From Hydrogenophaga sp. (GTDB lineage Bacteria; Pseudomonadota; Gammaproteobacteria; Burkholderiales; Burkholderiaceae_C): a stretch of 64,000 nt of DNA. The DNA is taken from the NCBI RefSeq assembly GCF_019635465.1, contig NZ_JAHBZK010000015.1:1-64000 (forward strand), given 5' to 3'. Position numbers and translations under genes: made by a program. Positions 6,574 to 14,282 of the stretch are shown here, piece after piece. A model generated the notes under the pieces. That model had not been told where the DNA came from, ran no database searches, and saw nothing but the letters and a program-made list of their open reading frames with translations. Positions within the stretch are counted from its first letter, which is position 1; every line of letters starts with the position of its first letter.

Positions 6574-8128
6574 GGCGGTGTGGGGTTTCGTTCGGGCGTT
6601 GGCCGCGGCCTTCAATCAACACAAAGGCCACCAGCGCCAGCGCCATCAACAGCGCCGACAGCACCAGCGCGGCCTGCAGGTTGGCCTCGCCGGGGCGGCC
6701 CAGGCGTTGGTGGATGAGCGTGGTGAGCGTGACCCATTCGGGCCGGGTGAGGAAGAGCGAGATGGCGAATTCGCCCAGCATGGTGGCGGCGGCAAACGCG
6801 GTGCCGCGGCGCAGCGCGGGCCACACCAGCGGCAGCGTGATGCGGCGAAACACCCGCCACGGCGACGCGCCCAGCGTGGCCGCGGCCATGCCCAGGTGGC
6901 GGGGCAAGGCGTCCAGCGCGGCGCCCATGGCCTTGGCGATGAAGGGGTAGGCCACCAGCGCGTAGGCGGCCACCAGCAGCGGCAGGCTGGCCGTCCACTG
7001 CGGCACCAGCAGCAGCAGGCCAAAGGCCACGGTAACGGGCGACACCACAAAGGGCACAAACGCCGCCGCGCGCCACACCAGACCCCAGCCGCGCCAGGCC
7101 TGCGCCGACACCGCGTGCAGCACGCCCATGAGCAGCGCCAGCGCCAGCGCCATGGCGCTGAAGCGCAGCGTGTTCCACAGCGCGGCGTGGGTGGCGGGCT
7201 CGGCCAGCACGCGCCAGGCAGTGCCGTCGCCCAGCGCGGGCAGCGCGCGCAGGGCAATGGCCAGCAGCGGCGCGCCGGCAATCACCGCCAGCGTGGCCAA
7301 AGCGGCCAGCACGGCGGCGCGTTCGGTGCGGCGTGCGGGTGCGCGGCGCGGCAATGGGTCGTGCCGCTGGGGCGTGGCCAGGCGTTGTTCGATGGCGGCG
7401 TAGGCCAGCGCCACCGCGCCGTTGAGCAGCAGCATCCACAGCGCCAGCACACCAGCCTGGCCCAGCGCCAGCTCGTGCGCGACCAGGGTGTAGATCTCGA
7501 CCTCGGCCGTGGCCCAGCGCTGCCCGCCCAGCACCAGCGCCAAGCCAAAGCCCGAGAGGCAATACAGAAACGTGAGGCAGGACGCCGCCGCCAGCCAGGG
7601 CCGCATGGCGGGCCACTCCACCCGCCAGAAGGCGCGCCAGGGCGTGGCGCCCAAGGTGCGCGCCGCCGCCACGCGCGATGCGCTCACGCGCTCCAGCGCA
7701 TCGACCCCGGCGCGCACGATGAGGCAAAGGTTGAAGAACACATTGCCCACGATCAGCAGCCACGGCGTGCCGGACCCATCGATGCCCAGCACACCGCGCG
7801 GCCCCAGCAGGGCCAGCACGCCCATGGCCGCCACCAGCGTGGGCACCACAAAGGGCAGCATCAGCGCGCGCAGCACCAGCGTGCGCCCGGCAAAGGCAAA
7901 GCGCGCAAACACCCAGGCCAGCGGCACACCCAGCAGCACGCAAGCCAGCGTGCTCAGCCCCGCCTGCGTGAGCGACCACAGCACCCGCCCGCGCAAGTAA
8001 GCGTCGGCCCACAAGCCCCAGAAGGCCGCGCCATCCGCCCCCCACCCTTCGGCCAGCAAGCGCGCCACCGGCGCCACCGCGAGCAGCAGCAGAAAGCCGA
8101 GTGGGAGGGTGGCGAGCAGAAAAGGCAT
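6566..8128 (-). CDS. thiP: Thiamine ABC transporter permease ThiP
   Basis: 520 residues, the normal size of ThiP, an inner-membrane permease built of two fused halves. Each half carries an EAA-type loop that touches the ATPase: RVAAARTLGATPWRAFWRVE near residue 155 and MAAATLGASPWRVFRRITLP near residue 415. About twelve hydrophobic segments are visible. It lies between thiB and thiQ in one operon. The 62 bases separating it from thiB hold a strong inverted repeat (8132-8196) that may lower expression of the membrane parts relative to the binding protein. Confidence 0.88.
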   Translation of the reverse strand: MPFLLATLPLGFLLLLAVAPVARLLAEGWGADGAAFWGLWADAYLRGRVLWSLTQAGLSTLACVLLGVPLAWVFARFAFAGRTLVLRALMLPFVVPTLVAAMGVLALLGPRGVLGIDGSGTPWLLIVGNVFFNLCLIVRAGVDALERVSASRVAAARTLGATPWRAFWRVEWPAMRPWLAAASCLTFLYCLSGFGLALVLGGQRWATAEVEIYTLVAHELALGQAGVLALWMLLLNGAVALAYAAIEQRLATPQRHDPLPRRAPARRTERAAVLAALATLAVIAGAPLLAIALRALPALGDGTAWRVLAEPATHAALWNTLRFSAMALALALLMGVLHAVSAQAWRGWGLVWRAAAFVPFVVSPVTVAFGLLLLVPQWTASLPLLVAAYALVAYPFIAKAMGAALDALPRHLGMAAATLGASPWRVFRRITLPLVWPALRRGTAFAAATMLGEFAISLFLTRPEWVTLTTLIHQRLGRPGEANLQAALVLSALLMALALVAFVLIEGRGQRPNETPHRHA

Positions 8129-8131
8129 GGT

Positions 8132-8196
8132 CGTTGAGCGTTGGGCGTTTGGCGAGAGGGCATCGAGCGAACCCGCTCAACGCCCAACCCTCAACG
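8132..8196 (-). other. Intercistronic inverted repeat between thiB and thiP
   Basis: Arms 8132-8147 (CGTTGAGCGTTGGGCG) and 8181-8196 pair at 15 of 16 positions around a 33-base loop. The right arm contains the thiB stop codon. On the transcript this forms a stable hairpin directly after thiB. Such hairpins commonly protect the upstream message from 3' exonucleases or partly terminate transcription, giving more binding protein than permease. There is no T run, so full termination is unlikely. Confidence 0.7.
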
Positions 8197-9231
8197 CAGA
8201 ACGACCCGCACCCACCGGTCCTGCCAGGCGCGCAGCTGCTCGGGGCTGGGCGCGGAGCCGGTGTTGTCGAAGCGGGTGGGCTCGGGGGCGTGCTGGCGCA
8301 TCACCTCGGCGCGCGCGGCGCCGGGTTCGGCGGGGTACATCCACATGCTGGTCTGCAGGGCTTGCTGCACCGGGGCCGATCGCAAAAATTCGATGAACTT
8401 GCCGGCCGCATCGCGCGCGGCGGGGTTGCCGCCTTTCACCAGCGCCACGCCTTCGACCTGGCGGTACACGCTGCCGCGCAGAAACAGGTTGGCGGTGGGC
8501 GATTCGGTGAGCGGGGTCTTGCTGTAGAAGACCTCGGCCGCGGGGCTGCTGGCGTAGCTGACCACGATGGGGCGCGTGCCGCCGTTGCGCGTGAAGTCGG
8601 TGTAGTAGGCCTCGCTCCAGCCCTTGGCCACCTTCACGCCGTTGGCGCGCAGCTTGGCCCACCAGGCAAAGGCGCCCTCTTCGCCCAGGCCGGCGATGGT
8701 GGCTTGCAGAAAGGCCTGGCCGGGGCTGGAGGTGGCGGGGTGCTGCACCACCAGCAGGTCTTTGTAGGCGGGCTTTGCCAGGTCGTCCAACGATTGCGGC
8801 AGGGCGAGCTGCTTCTGCGCGAACCAGGCCTTGTCGATGTTGAGCGCAACGTAGCCGTAGTCCACCGGCACCACGCCGTCGCCCAGGGTGGCCGTGCCCA
8901 CACGTTGTGCGGCCGGGCCGCTGTAGGCGTCGAACACGCCGGCCTGGCGGGCGCGCGGCAGCAGCGCGTTGTCGATGCCGAAGGCGACGTCGGCGATGGG
9001 GTTGGCGCGGGTGAGGATGAGGCGGTTGAGCATTTCGCCTGCGTCACCGGCCTTGATGAGTTGCAGCTTGACGCCGGCCTCGCGCTCGAAGCCGGTGAGC
9101 AGCGGCTCGGGCAAATCAAACGATTCGTGCGTGAGCACGCGCAGCGGGGTTTGGGCCCGCGCGGGCAGCGCGGCGGCGGCGGCCAGAGCGAAGGCGCTGG
9201 CCAGGAGAACAGGGAACAGACGGCGTTGCAT
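8191..9231 (-). CDS. thiB: Thiamine-binding periplasmic protein ThiB
   Basis: 346 residues from the ATG at 9231, chosen because GAGGTGG stands 6 bases before it and the signal peptide then starts correctly (MQRRLFPVLLASAFALAAAA... AQT). The mature protein fits the TbpA/ThiB family: LRVLTHESFDLPEPLLTGFE at the start, AFGIDNALLPRARQAG, DYGYVALNID and WSEAYYTDFTRNGGTRPIVVSY. It captures thiamine or thiamine phosphates in the periplasm and hands them to ThiPQ. It is the first gene after the TPP riboswitch at 9305-9394. Confidence 0.9.
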   Translation of the reverse strand: MQRRLFPVLLASAFALAAAAALPARAQTPLRVLTHESFDLPEPLLTGFEREAGVKLQLIKAGDAGEMLNRLILTRANPIADVAFGIDNALLPRARQAGVFDAYSGPAAQRVGTATLGDGVVPVDYGYVALNIDKAWFAQKQLALPQSLDDLAKPAYKDLLVVQHPATSSPGQAFLQATIAGLGEEGAFAWWAKLRANGVKVAKGWSEAYYTDFTRNGGTRPIVVSYASSPAAEVFYSKTPLTESPTANLFLRGSVYRQVEGVALVKGGNPAARDAAGKFIEFLRSAPVQQALQTSMWMYPAEPGAARAEVMRQHAPEPTRFDNTGSAPSPEQLRAWQDRWVRVVLR

Positions 9232-9304
9232 GCGGGGCCACCTCGGTGTTGCGCCAGCGGGGCGCATGGTGGCGGAAGACACGACGGGCGCAGCAACCGC
9301 GGTT

Positions 9305-9394
9305 CACGCTCCCTACGCTGGCATGGTCCAGATCAGGTTCGTGGGGACTCTCTCAGCCCGCCGCGCTGATGGCGATGGCGGGCACCCCCGGTGA
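9305..9394 (-). promoter_or_regulatory. TPP riboswitch (THI box) controlling thiBPQ
   Basis: On the minus strand all conserved blocks of the thiamine pyrophosphate aptamer appear in order: GGGGTGCCCG (about 9390-9381), GGGCTGAGA, GAACCTGATCTGG and ATGCCAGCGTAGGGA (ending near 9307). The region lies 73 bases upstream of the thiB ATG. In the family, TPP binding shuts off translation or transcription; the short spacing to the ribosome site of thiB suggests control of translation initiation, but I did not find a definite sequestering stem. Confidence 0.95.
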
Positions 9395-9419
9395 AGGCCT
9401 GGATTGTAGGCGCCGGGGT

Positions 9420-9842
9420 TCAGCCGAGTCGCACGCCGTCGTCGCGCACCACCTCGCCGTCGGACTTGACGAAGTCCGGCAGTTGGCCCACCGGCAGCAG
9501 CGGCAATACGGCCTCGCTGGGGCGGCACAAACGCGTGCCCAGCGGCGTGACCACCACCGGCCGGTTCATGAGGATGGGGTGCTGCACCATGAAGTCGAGC
9601 AGTTGCTCGTCGGTCCACGCGGGGTCGGCCAGGTTCAGCTCGGCGTAGGGCGTGCCCTTTTCGCGCAACAGGGCGCGCACCGGCTGGCCGGTGGCGGCCA
9701 CCAGGGCGCGCAGGCGCTCTTTGCCGGGCGGGGTCTTGAGGTACTCGATGACCTCGGGCTCGATGCCCGCGTGGCGGATGAGCGCAAGCACGTTGCGCGA
9801 GGTGCCGCAGGCGGGGTTGTGAAAGATGGTGACGTCGGCCAT
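9420..9842 (-). CDS. arsC: Arsenate reductase (glutaredoxin-linked) ArsC
   Basis: 140 residues, the usual length of the glutaredoxin-coupled ArsC family. The catalytic cysteine is Cys12 in FHNPACGTSRN; family-conserved substrate residues follow in the NRPVVVTPLGTRLCRPSE stretch near residue 93. It reduces arsenate to arsenite in the cytoplasm using glutathione and glutaredoxin. No arsR, arsB or other ars gene is nearby, so it is a solitary copy, as often seen in proteobacteria. It is transcribed away from the thiamine unit's riboswitch in the same direction, downstream of the small basic gene and its terminator. Confidence 0.9.
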   Translation of the reverse strand: MADVTIFHNPACGTSRNVLALIRHAGIEPEVIEYLKTPPGKERLRALVAATGQPVRALLREKGTPYAELNLADPAWTDEQLLDFMVQHPILMNRPVVVTPLGTRLCRPSEAVLPLLPVGQLPDFVKSDGEVVRDDGVRLG

Positions 9843-9870
9843 GGCGGTTCACTCCAAACACCCAACAACC

Positions 9871-9895
9871 AAAAAGCCCGCCGAAGCGGGCCTTT
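9871..9895 (-). terminator. Rho-independent terminator after the small basic protein gene
   Basis: On the minus strand the stem GCCCGCTTCGGCGGGC is followed by a run of T (9871-9875). It sits 27 bases beyond the stop codon at 9922 and just upstream of arsC, separating the two units. Confidence 0.85.
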
Positions 9896-9921
9896 GACTG
9901 GCAGAGATGCCGTCGGGGGGA

Positions 9922-10089
9922 TCAGCCCGAACGCGCGCGCTTGCCCGGGTTCTTCTTGCTGCGCGTGGCGACGCCGCGCTCCAGGCTCACGCGCTGGCCA
10001 CGGCCGGGGGTGGGCAGCACAACGCCGTTGGCCGGCGTCGGACGGGGGGTGGCCTTGCGGTCGGCCTCGGTGACGATCTTGTTGCCCAT
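9922..10089 (-). CDS. 55-residue basic protein, unknown function
   Basis: Too short for usual gene cut-offs but well supported: ATG at 10089 with GAGGAT upstream, clean stop at 9922, and its own terminator at 9871-9895. The product is very basic and probably unstructured: MGNKIVTEADRKATP, then a glycine/proline stretch (VVLPTPGRG) and a lysine/arginine tail ending KKNPGKRARSG. The composition suggests nucleic-acid or ribosome contact, which is inference only. From memory, similar small proteins occur in other Burkholderiales, but I could not check this here. Confidence 0.65.
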   Translation of the reverse strand: MGNKIVTEADRKATPRPTPANGVVLPTPGRGQRVSLERGVATRSKKNPGKRARSG

Positions 10090-10177
10090 GGCAAATCCTC
10101 ATTCAACGGGGGAGAGAAAACCCCGTATTCAACCACACCAGGCTTGCCCGCCCCGAGCCGCGCGTAAGCTGCGCCCC

Positions 10178-12706
10178 ATGATCCGACTGCTGGCCACGTT
10201 CTCCTGGCAGGAGTTGCGCCACCACCCGTGGCGCAGCGCGGTGGCGGTGCTGGCCGTCACGCTAGGGGTGGCGCTGGCGTTGGCGGTGCAGCTCATCAAC
10301 CGCTCGGCGCTGGCCGAATTCGGCAACGCGGTGGCCGCCGTCAATGGCCAGCCCGATGCCGAACTGCGCGCGCGCCTGGGCGGGCTGGACGACGCGCTGT
10401 GGGCGCAGGCGCTGGCGCAGCCGGGCGTGGCCGTGGCCAGCCCGGTGCTGGAGGCCAGCGCCACGTTCGACGGCGACCCGGCCCTGGCGCTGCGCCTGGT
10501 GGGCGTGGACGCGCTGTCGGTGGCGCAGGTGGCGCCGGCCTTGATGCCGGTGCTGGACCCGGCGCTGGACGCCGGGCGGCTGGACCTGTTTGCGCCCGAC
10601 GCGGTGTTTCTGAACGCCGCCGCGCGCGAGGCACTGGCCAGCCGGGGCGCCACGGGCAACCGGCTGTCACTGCGCATTGGCAGCCACCAGCCCACCTTGC
10701 GCATTGCCGGGCAGGTAACGGCGCCGGGCGCGCCGCTGGCGGTGATGGACGTGGCCGCCCTGCAGGCGCTGAGCGGGCGCAGCGGCGAGCTCAGCCGCAT
10801 CGACCTGCGCTTGGCGCCTGGTGCGTCACTGGACGCGGTGGTGGCCGGCCTGAAGCTGCCGCCCGAGGTGCTGGTGCAGCGCCCGGGCCAGGGCGAAGAG
10901 CGGGTGAGCAACCTCTCGCGCGCCTACCGCGTCAACCTCACGGTGCTGGCGCTGGTGGCGCTGTTCACCGGGGCGTTTCTGGTGTTTTCGGTGCTGTCGC
11001 TGTCGGTCACGCGGCGGCAGCAGCAGCTGGCGCTGCTGGGCGTGATCGGCCTGTCGGCGCGCGAGCGGCTGCGCCTGGTGCTGGCGGAGTCGGCGCTGAT
11101 AGGCGCGGTGGGCAGCGTGCTGGGCGTGGCGCTGGGCACCGCGCTGTCGGCGCTGGCCCTGCAGCGCCTGGGTGGCGACCTGGGTGGGGGCTATTTCACC
11201 GGCGTGGCGCCGTCGCTGCGATTCAGCTGGCCACTGGCGCTGGCCTATGGCGCGCTGGGCGTGGGCAGCGCGGTGGTGGGTGGCTGGTGGCCGGCGCGCG
11301 CCGCGGCCGCACTGGCGCCGGCGCAGGCCCTCAAGGGCATGGGCACGCCGCCGGCCGGGCCGCGGCGCCACTGGCTGGCGCTGGGGCTGGTGGTGGCGGC
11401 AGGCGGCATGGCCCTGGCGCCCCCCGTGGCCGGCGTGCCGGTGGCGGCCTATGTGTCGGTGGGTCTGCTGCTGGTGGGCGGCATTGCGGCGCTGCCACTG
11501 GCCGTGGGCGCGGCGCTGGACCACATTGCGCCACGCCTGCACCAGCGCCTGCTGCCCATGCTGGCGGTGGAGCGCGCGCGGCGCCTGCGCGAGACCGCCG
11601 CGGTGGCCACCAGCGGCGTGGTGGCCAGCCTGGCGCTGTCGGTGGCGCTGACGGTGATGGTGGCGAGTTTCAGAGACTCGGTCTCGCGCTGGCTGGACGC
11701 GGTGTTGCCGGCCCCGCTGTACCTGCGCAGCGCGGGCGACGGCGCGGCCCTGCCGCCCGGCTTTGTGGCCGCGGTGCGGCAGTTGCCGGGCGTGGCGCGG
11801 GTTGACACCTTGCGCGCACAGCCGCTGCAGATCGACCCGGTGCGCCCGCCGGTGGCACTGCTGGTGCGCAGCCTGAACGCCGACCCACTGCCGCTGGCGC
11901 TGGTGGGCGAGCGGGTGGCCGTGCCCGATGGCGCGGTGCCGGTCTATGTGAGCGAGGCCATGCGCGACCTGTACGGCGCGCGCCTGGGGCAGGCCCTGCT
12001 GGTGCTGGCCCAGGCACTGGGCATGCCGGCAGACACACCCACGCGCTTCGTGGTGGCGGGCGTGTGGCGCGACTACGCGCGCCAGCACGGCAGCATCGCC
12101 ATCGACGCGGCGGCGTACGCGCGCCTGACCGGTGACACGCGTGTGAGTGACCTGGCCCTGCACCTGACCGAGGGCGTGACGCCCGAGGCAGCCGGCGAGG
12201 CCTTGCGCACCCTGGCAGAGCGCCAGGGCCTGGGCGGTGCGGTAGAGCTGGCCACGGTGGGCGAGATCCGCGCGCGCTCGCTGCGCATTTTTGACCGCAG
12301 CTTTGCGGTGACGGTGTGGCTACAGGCGGTGGCCATTGCCATCGGCCTGTTCGGCGTGGCGGCCAGCTTCAGCGCGCAAGTGCTGGTGCGCCGACGCGAG
12401 TTCGGCCTGCTGGCGCACCTGGGCCTGACCCGCGCGCAGGTGCTGGGCGTGGTGGCACTCGAAGGCCTGGCCTGGACGGTGATCGGCGCGCTGGCCGGCC
12501 TGGGCCTGGGGCTGCTGGTGAGCCTGGTGCTGGTGCAGGTGGTCAACCCGCAAAGCTTTCACTGGACCATGGACCTGGTGCTGCCCTGGCCGCGCTTGCT
12601 GGCTTTGTGTGTGGCGGTGGTGGCGGCTGGCACGCTGACGGCCTGGCTGTCGGGGCGGGCCGCGGCCTCGGCCGACGCGGTGCAGGCGGTGAAACAGGAT
12701 TGGTGA
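10178..12706 (+). CDS. FtsX-like ABC permease (AttF/AttG-type)
   Basis: 842 residues from the ATG at 10178. This is an FtsX-superfamily permease: an N-terminal helix (about 19-40), a large periplasmic domain, three helices near residues 255-430 carrying the first FtsX domain (LALLGVIGLSARERLRLVLAE), a second periplasmic domain and the final FtsX domain (EFGLLAHLGLTRAQVLGVVALEGL, about 740-830). Such proteins, with a MacB-type ATPase, act as mechanotransmitters or lipoprotein exporters rather than importers. The partner ATPase is not next to it in this window. The AttH-like gene follows 4 bases after the stop, so the pair is one operon. Confidence 0.8.
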   Translation: MIRLLATFSWQELRHHPWRSAVAVLAVTLGVALALAVQLINRSALAEFGNAVAAVNGQPDAELRARLGGLDDALWAQALAQPGVAVASPVLEASATFDGDPALALRLVGVDALSVAQVAPALMPVLDPALDAGRLDLFAPDAVFLNAAAREALASRGATGNRLSLRIGSHQPTLRIAGQVTAPGAPLAVMDVAALQALSGRSGELSRIDLRLAPGASLDAVVAGLKLPPEVLVQRPGQGEERVSNLSRAYRVNLTVLALVALFTGAFLVFSVLSLSVTRRQQQLALLGVIGLSARERLRLVLAESALIGAVGSVLGVALGTALSALALQRLGGDLGGGYFTGVAPSLRFSWPLALAYGALGVGSAVVGGWWPARAAAALAPAQALKGMGTPPAGPRRHWLALGLVVAAGGMALAPPVAGVPVAAYVSVGLLLVGGIAALPLAVGAALDHIAPRLHQRLLPMLAVERARRLRETAAVATSGVVASLALSVALTVMVASFRDSVSRWLDAVLPAPLYLRSAGDGAALPPGFVAAVRQLPGVARVDTLRAQPLQIDPVRPPVALLVRSLNADPLPLALVGERVAVPDGAVPVYVSEAMRDLYGARLGQALLVLAQALGMPADTPTRFVVAGVWRDYARQHGSIAIDAAAYARLTGDTRVSDLALHLTEGVTPEAAGEALRTLAERQGLGGAVELATVGEIRARSLRIFDRSFAVTVWLQAVAIAIGLFGVAASFSAQVLVRRREFGLLAHLGLTRAQVLGVVALEGLAWTVIGALAGLGLGLLVSLVLVQVVNPQSFHWTMDLVLPWPRLLALCVAVVAAGTLTAWLSGRAAASADAVQAVKQDW

Positions 12707-12710
12707 ACCC

Positions 12711-13835
12711 ATGATCACGCGACGCCCCTTGCTGGTTTCTCCGCTGCTTACTCCGCTGCTGTCATCGCTGACACTGACCGCCCCGTTCGCCCGCGCGGCC
12801 GACACCCTGCAGCCGCGGCCGCTGGTGTTCCCGCGCGACCACGGCAGCCACAACGACACCCGCACCGAGTGGTGGTACCTGACCGGCCAGGCCACGGATG
12901 CCCAGGGCCGCGCGTTCGGTTTTCAGGTGACCTTCTTTCGCAGCCGGGTCGAGCCCGCGCAGGCCCTGCCCGGCCGCCTGGCCGCGCGCCAGTTGCTCTT
13001 CGCGCACGCCGCCATCACCGACGTGGCCGGGCAGCGTCTGCACCACGACCAGCGCATTGCGCGCTGGAACGGCGAGCCGCCCACGGCAGCCGAGGGTGCG
13101 GTGTTTGCGAGTGCGCAGGACATGGACGTGCGCATCCGCGACTGGCATCTGCAGCGCCGCGCCGATGGCGGCTACCGCACGCAGGTGGTGGGCGAGCAGT
13201 TGCTGATCGAGCTGGACGCCGAGACGCCGCAAGCCATCCTGCTGCAAGGCGACAAGGGCTGGTCGCGCAAGGGGCCGGACGCCGACCAGGCCAGCTTCTA
13301 CGTGACGCACCCGCAACTGCGGGTGAAGGGCACGCTGGGCCTGCGGGGCGAGCGATTCGCCATCACCGGCACCGCCTGGCTCGACCACGAATGGAGCGAC
13401 GCCCTGCTGCACCCCAACGCAGTGGGCTGGGACTGGATCGGCATGAACCTGTTCGACGGCCACTGCGTGACCGCCTTTCAACTGCGCCAGGCCGATGGCA
13501 GCAAGCTGTGGGCGGGTGGCTCGTTCCGTGCGGCGGGCGATGCACAACAGCCCAATGAGATCTACCGGTTTCGCCCCGGCGAGGTGGACTTTCGCGCGCA
13601 GCGCTGGTGGACCAGCCCGCTCACGCGCACGCGCTACCCGGTCGAGTGGCTGATCCGAACGCCGGCGGACTTCTACACCGTGCGCGCCCGCGTCGACGCC
13701 CAGGAGCTGGACAGCCGCGCCAGCACCGGCGCCATCTACTGGGAGGGCCTGTCGGACCTCATCGACAGCAACGGCCGCACGGTGGGCAGCGGCTACCTGG
13801 AGATGACCGGCTACGCCAAGCGGCTGACGCTGTGA
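12711..13835 (+). CDS. AttH-like exported lipocalin/CrtC-fold protein
   Basis: 374 residues with a signal peptide (about residues 1-29, ending FARAAD). The body matches the AttH / carotenoid-1,2-hydratase-like (lipocalin-like) family: FPRDHGSHNDTRTEWWYLTG at about 43-62 is the diagnostic entry motif, later ITGTAWLDHEWSD and GWDWIGMNLFDG. The fold is two linked lipocalin barrels that bind a hydrophobic ligand in the periplasm. The AttEFGH set is an ABC-type system; here the permease (10178-12706) and the AttH-like protein are present but no ATPase. Ends three bases before the convergent PsiF-repeat gene. Confidence 0.8.
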   Translation: MITRRPLLVSPLLTPLLSSLTLTAPFARAADTLQPRPLVFPRDHGSHNDTRTEWWYLTGQATDAQGRAFGFQVTFFRSRVEPAQALPGRLAARQLLFAHAAITDVAGQRLHHDQRIARWNGEPPTAAEGAVFASAQDMDVRIRDWHLQRRADGGYRTQVVGEQLLIELDAETPQAILLQGDKGWSRKGPDADQASFYVTHPQLRVKGTLGLRGERFAITGTAWLDHEWSDALLHPNAVGWDWIGMNLFDGHCVTAFQLRQADGSKLWAGGSFRAAGDAQQPNEIYRFRPGEVDFRAQRWWTSPLTRTRYPVEWLIRTPADFYTVRARVDAQELDSRASTGAIYWEGLSDLIDSNGRTVGSGYLEMTGYAKRLTL

Positions 13836-13838
13836 GGC

Positions 13839-14120
13839 TCAGGAGGCCGGCTTCTCGGCCTCGACGCCCACCGCGTCGCGCACGCACTTGTTGGTGAAGC
13901 TGGTCTTGGCCGCGCCGGAGAGTTTCTTCTCGGCCGCTTTGTTGGTGCAGGCGGCCACGGCGTCCTTCTCGCACTTGTTGAGGAAAGAGTTCTTGGCGGC
14001 GCCCGCGAGCTTCTTGTCGGCCGAGCGGATGTGGCAGGTCGCGTCGGCGGCCTGCGCGGACATCGACAGGAAGCCCAGCGCCGCGACAGCACCGACAGCA
14101 CACAAGGTCTTGAGATTCAT
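13839..14120 (-). CDS. PsiF-repeat exported protein
   Basis: 93 residues from the ATG at 14120; an upstream ATG would add 10 residues before the signal peptide. Signal peptide about residues 1-24 (MNLKTLCAVGAVAALGFLSM...). Two PsiF repeats follow, each with paired cysteines: CHIRSADKKLAGAAKNSFLNKC and CTNKAAEKKLSGAAKTSFTNKC have the same spacing of C, K-x-L-x-G-A and F-x-x-x-C. E. coli PsiF is a phosphate-starvation-induced protein of unknown role. Disulfide formation in the periplasm is likely. It ends tail-to-tail with the AttH-like gene with three bases between. Confidence 0.8.
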   Translation of the reverse strand: MNLKTLCAVGAVAALGFLSMSAQAADATCHIRSADKKLAGAAKNSFLNKCEKDAVAACTNKAAEKKLSGAAKTSFTNKCVRDAVGVEAEKPAS

Positions 14121-14282
14121 GAAGGCGCTCCAAAATGGGTTGGAGGCCAATTGTTAGCGCGCCACTAGGTTTTGCGCTACTGGCTGCCACGCAATTGAAT
14201 GGCGCCCAAGAATCACCAATAGGCATCGACGCAACAGCGCCATCACCGCGCAGCCCGATGCCTGTCATGCCCGCACGGCAGA

